Shown: in pieces, positions 63,849-64,000 of the stretch | How the letters are laid out: every line of letters begins with the position of its first letter | Position numbering within the stretch: the first letter of the stretch is position 1 | DNA from: Conchocele bisecta | Lineage: Eukaryota > Mollusca > Bivalvia > Lucinida > Thyasiridae | Reading direction: 5' to 3' | DNA: 64,000 nt | Assembly: GCA_029237695.1 (NCBI GenBank) | Contig: CM055265.1 | Location: 75,340,013-75,404,012 of the forward strand | The notes under the pieces: generated by a model | The model's input: the letters and a program-made list of their open reading frames with translations, nothing else | What the model was told of the DNA's origin: nothing | The model's database searches: none | Made by a program: the position numbers and the translations under genes

Positions 63849-64000
63849 CTACAACACATACCACAATACCAATTATCATCAGGCAACAAGATTTGCATTG
63901 ACACAATACGCACTGACTGATAACATAATGTCGTATCAAGCATTGACCTGATACAAATATCCGGGTTAGAACAAATTGAATACTGTCGTATCATTGGTCG

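Overview
The window looks like a stretch of an animal nuclear genome, most likely a bivalve mollusc. That assignment is an inference: it rests on the single intron-bearing neuro-type receptor gene and on a dense, AT-rich population of short palindromic DNA elements that I recognise only from general familiarity with molluscan genomes. There is no bacterial operon structure, no rRNA and no intact tRNA. Almost all long open frames here are by-products of tandem repeats or mirrored transposon arms. I accept only one substantial protein-coding exon, plus two gene fragments.

Coding content. The clear gene is a class C G-protein-coupled receptor of the metabotropic glutamate receptor type on the minus strand (12161 down to 10038). 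One uninterrupted 2.1 kb exon encodes signal peptide, Venus-flytrap ligand domain, nine-cysteine domain and the first three transmembrane helices. It ends in phase 0 at a canonical splice donor, and the rest of the seven-helix domain is not visible in the window. At the left edge (293 down to 63, minus) is a short first-exon-like fragment with an NRF1-type site upstream and one in-frame stop. At 60397-60588 (plus) is an exon-like fragment with the second half of a degenerate RING finger, carried inside a TTAA-flanked transposon-like unit (59792-63478).

Layout. 1-8.6 kb: a foldback element with satellite-type arms (3079-5506) nested among inverted pairs of other repeats, then the first 21-bp-module foldback element. 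8.6-10 kb: receptor 3' side, full of pogo-like miniature elements and a tRNA-derived SINE. 10-13 kb: receptor exon and its 5' flank. 13-24 kb: miniature elements, several nested in one another. 24.2-30.7 kb: a 16-bp satellite of 6.5 kb. 31.1-33.0 kb: a 445-bp tandem unit. 34.75-36.2 kb: a head-to-tail array of a roughly 310-bp palindromic element. 36-48 kb: solo miniature elements and unassigned sequence. 48.3-53.5 kb: a 35-bp array, GA microsatellites and a 23-bp minisatellite. 54-59 kb: hairpins, foldback elements and a cluster of 12-bp dyads in evenly spaced pairs (58561-58870). 59.8-63.5 kb: the TTAA-flanked unit.

Reading it together. The genes do not form a pathway. The unifying theme is palindromy: at least twenty recurrent element families have long inverted arms, several have tandem modules inside their arms, and many are nested, so that filled and empty sites can be compared inside the window. 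The least explained signal is the array of paired GTAACGCGTTAC dyads. Families are labelled A to X here only for cross-reference; the labels are mine. Family relationships were judged by eye, and boundaries are good to a few bases unless a target duplication is stated.
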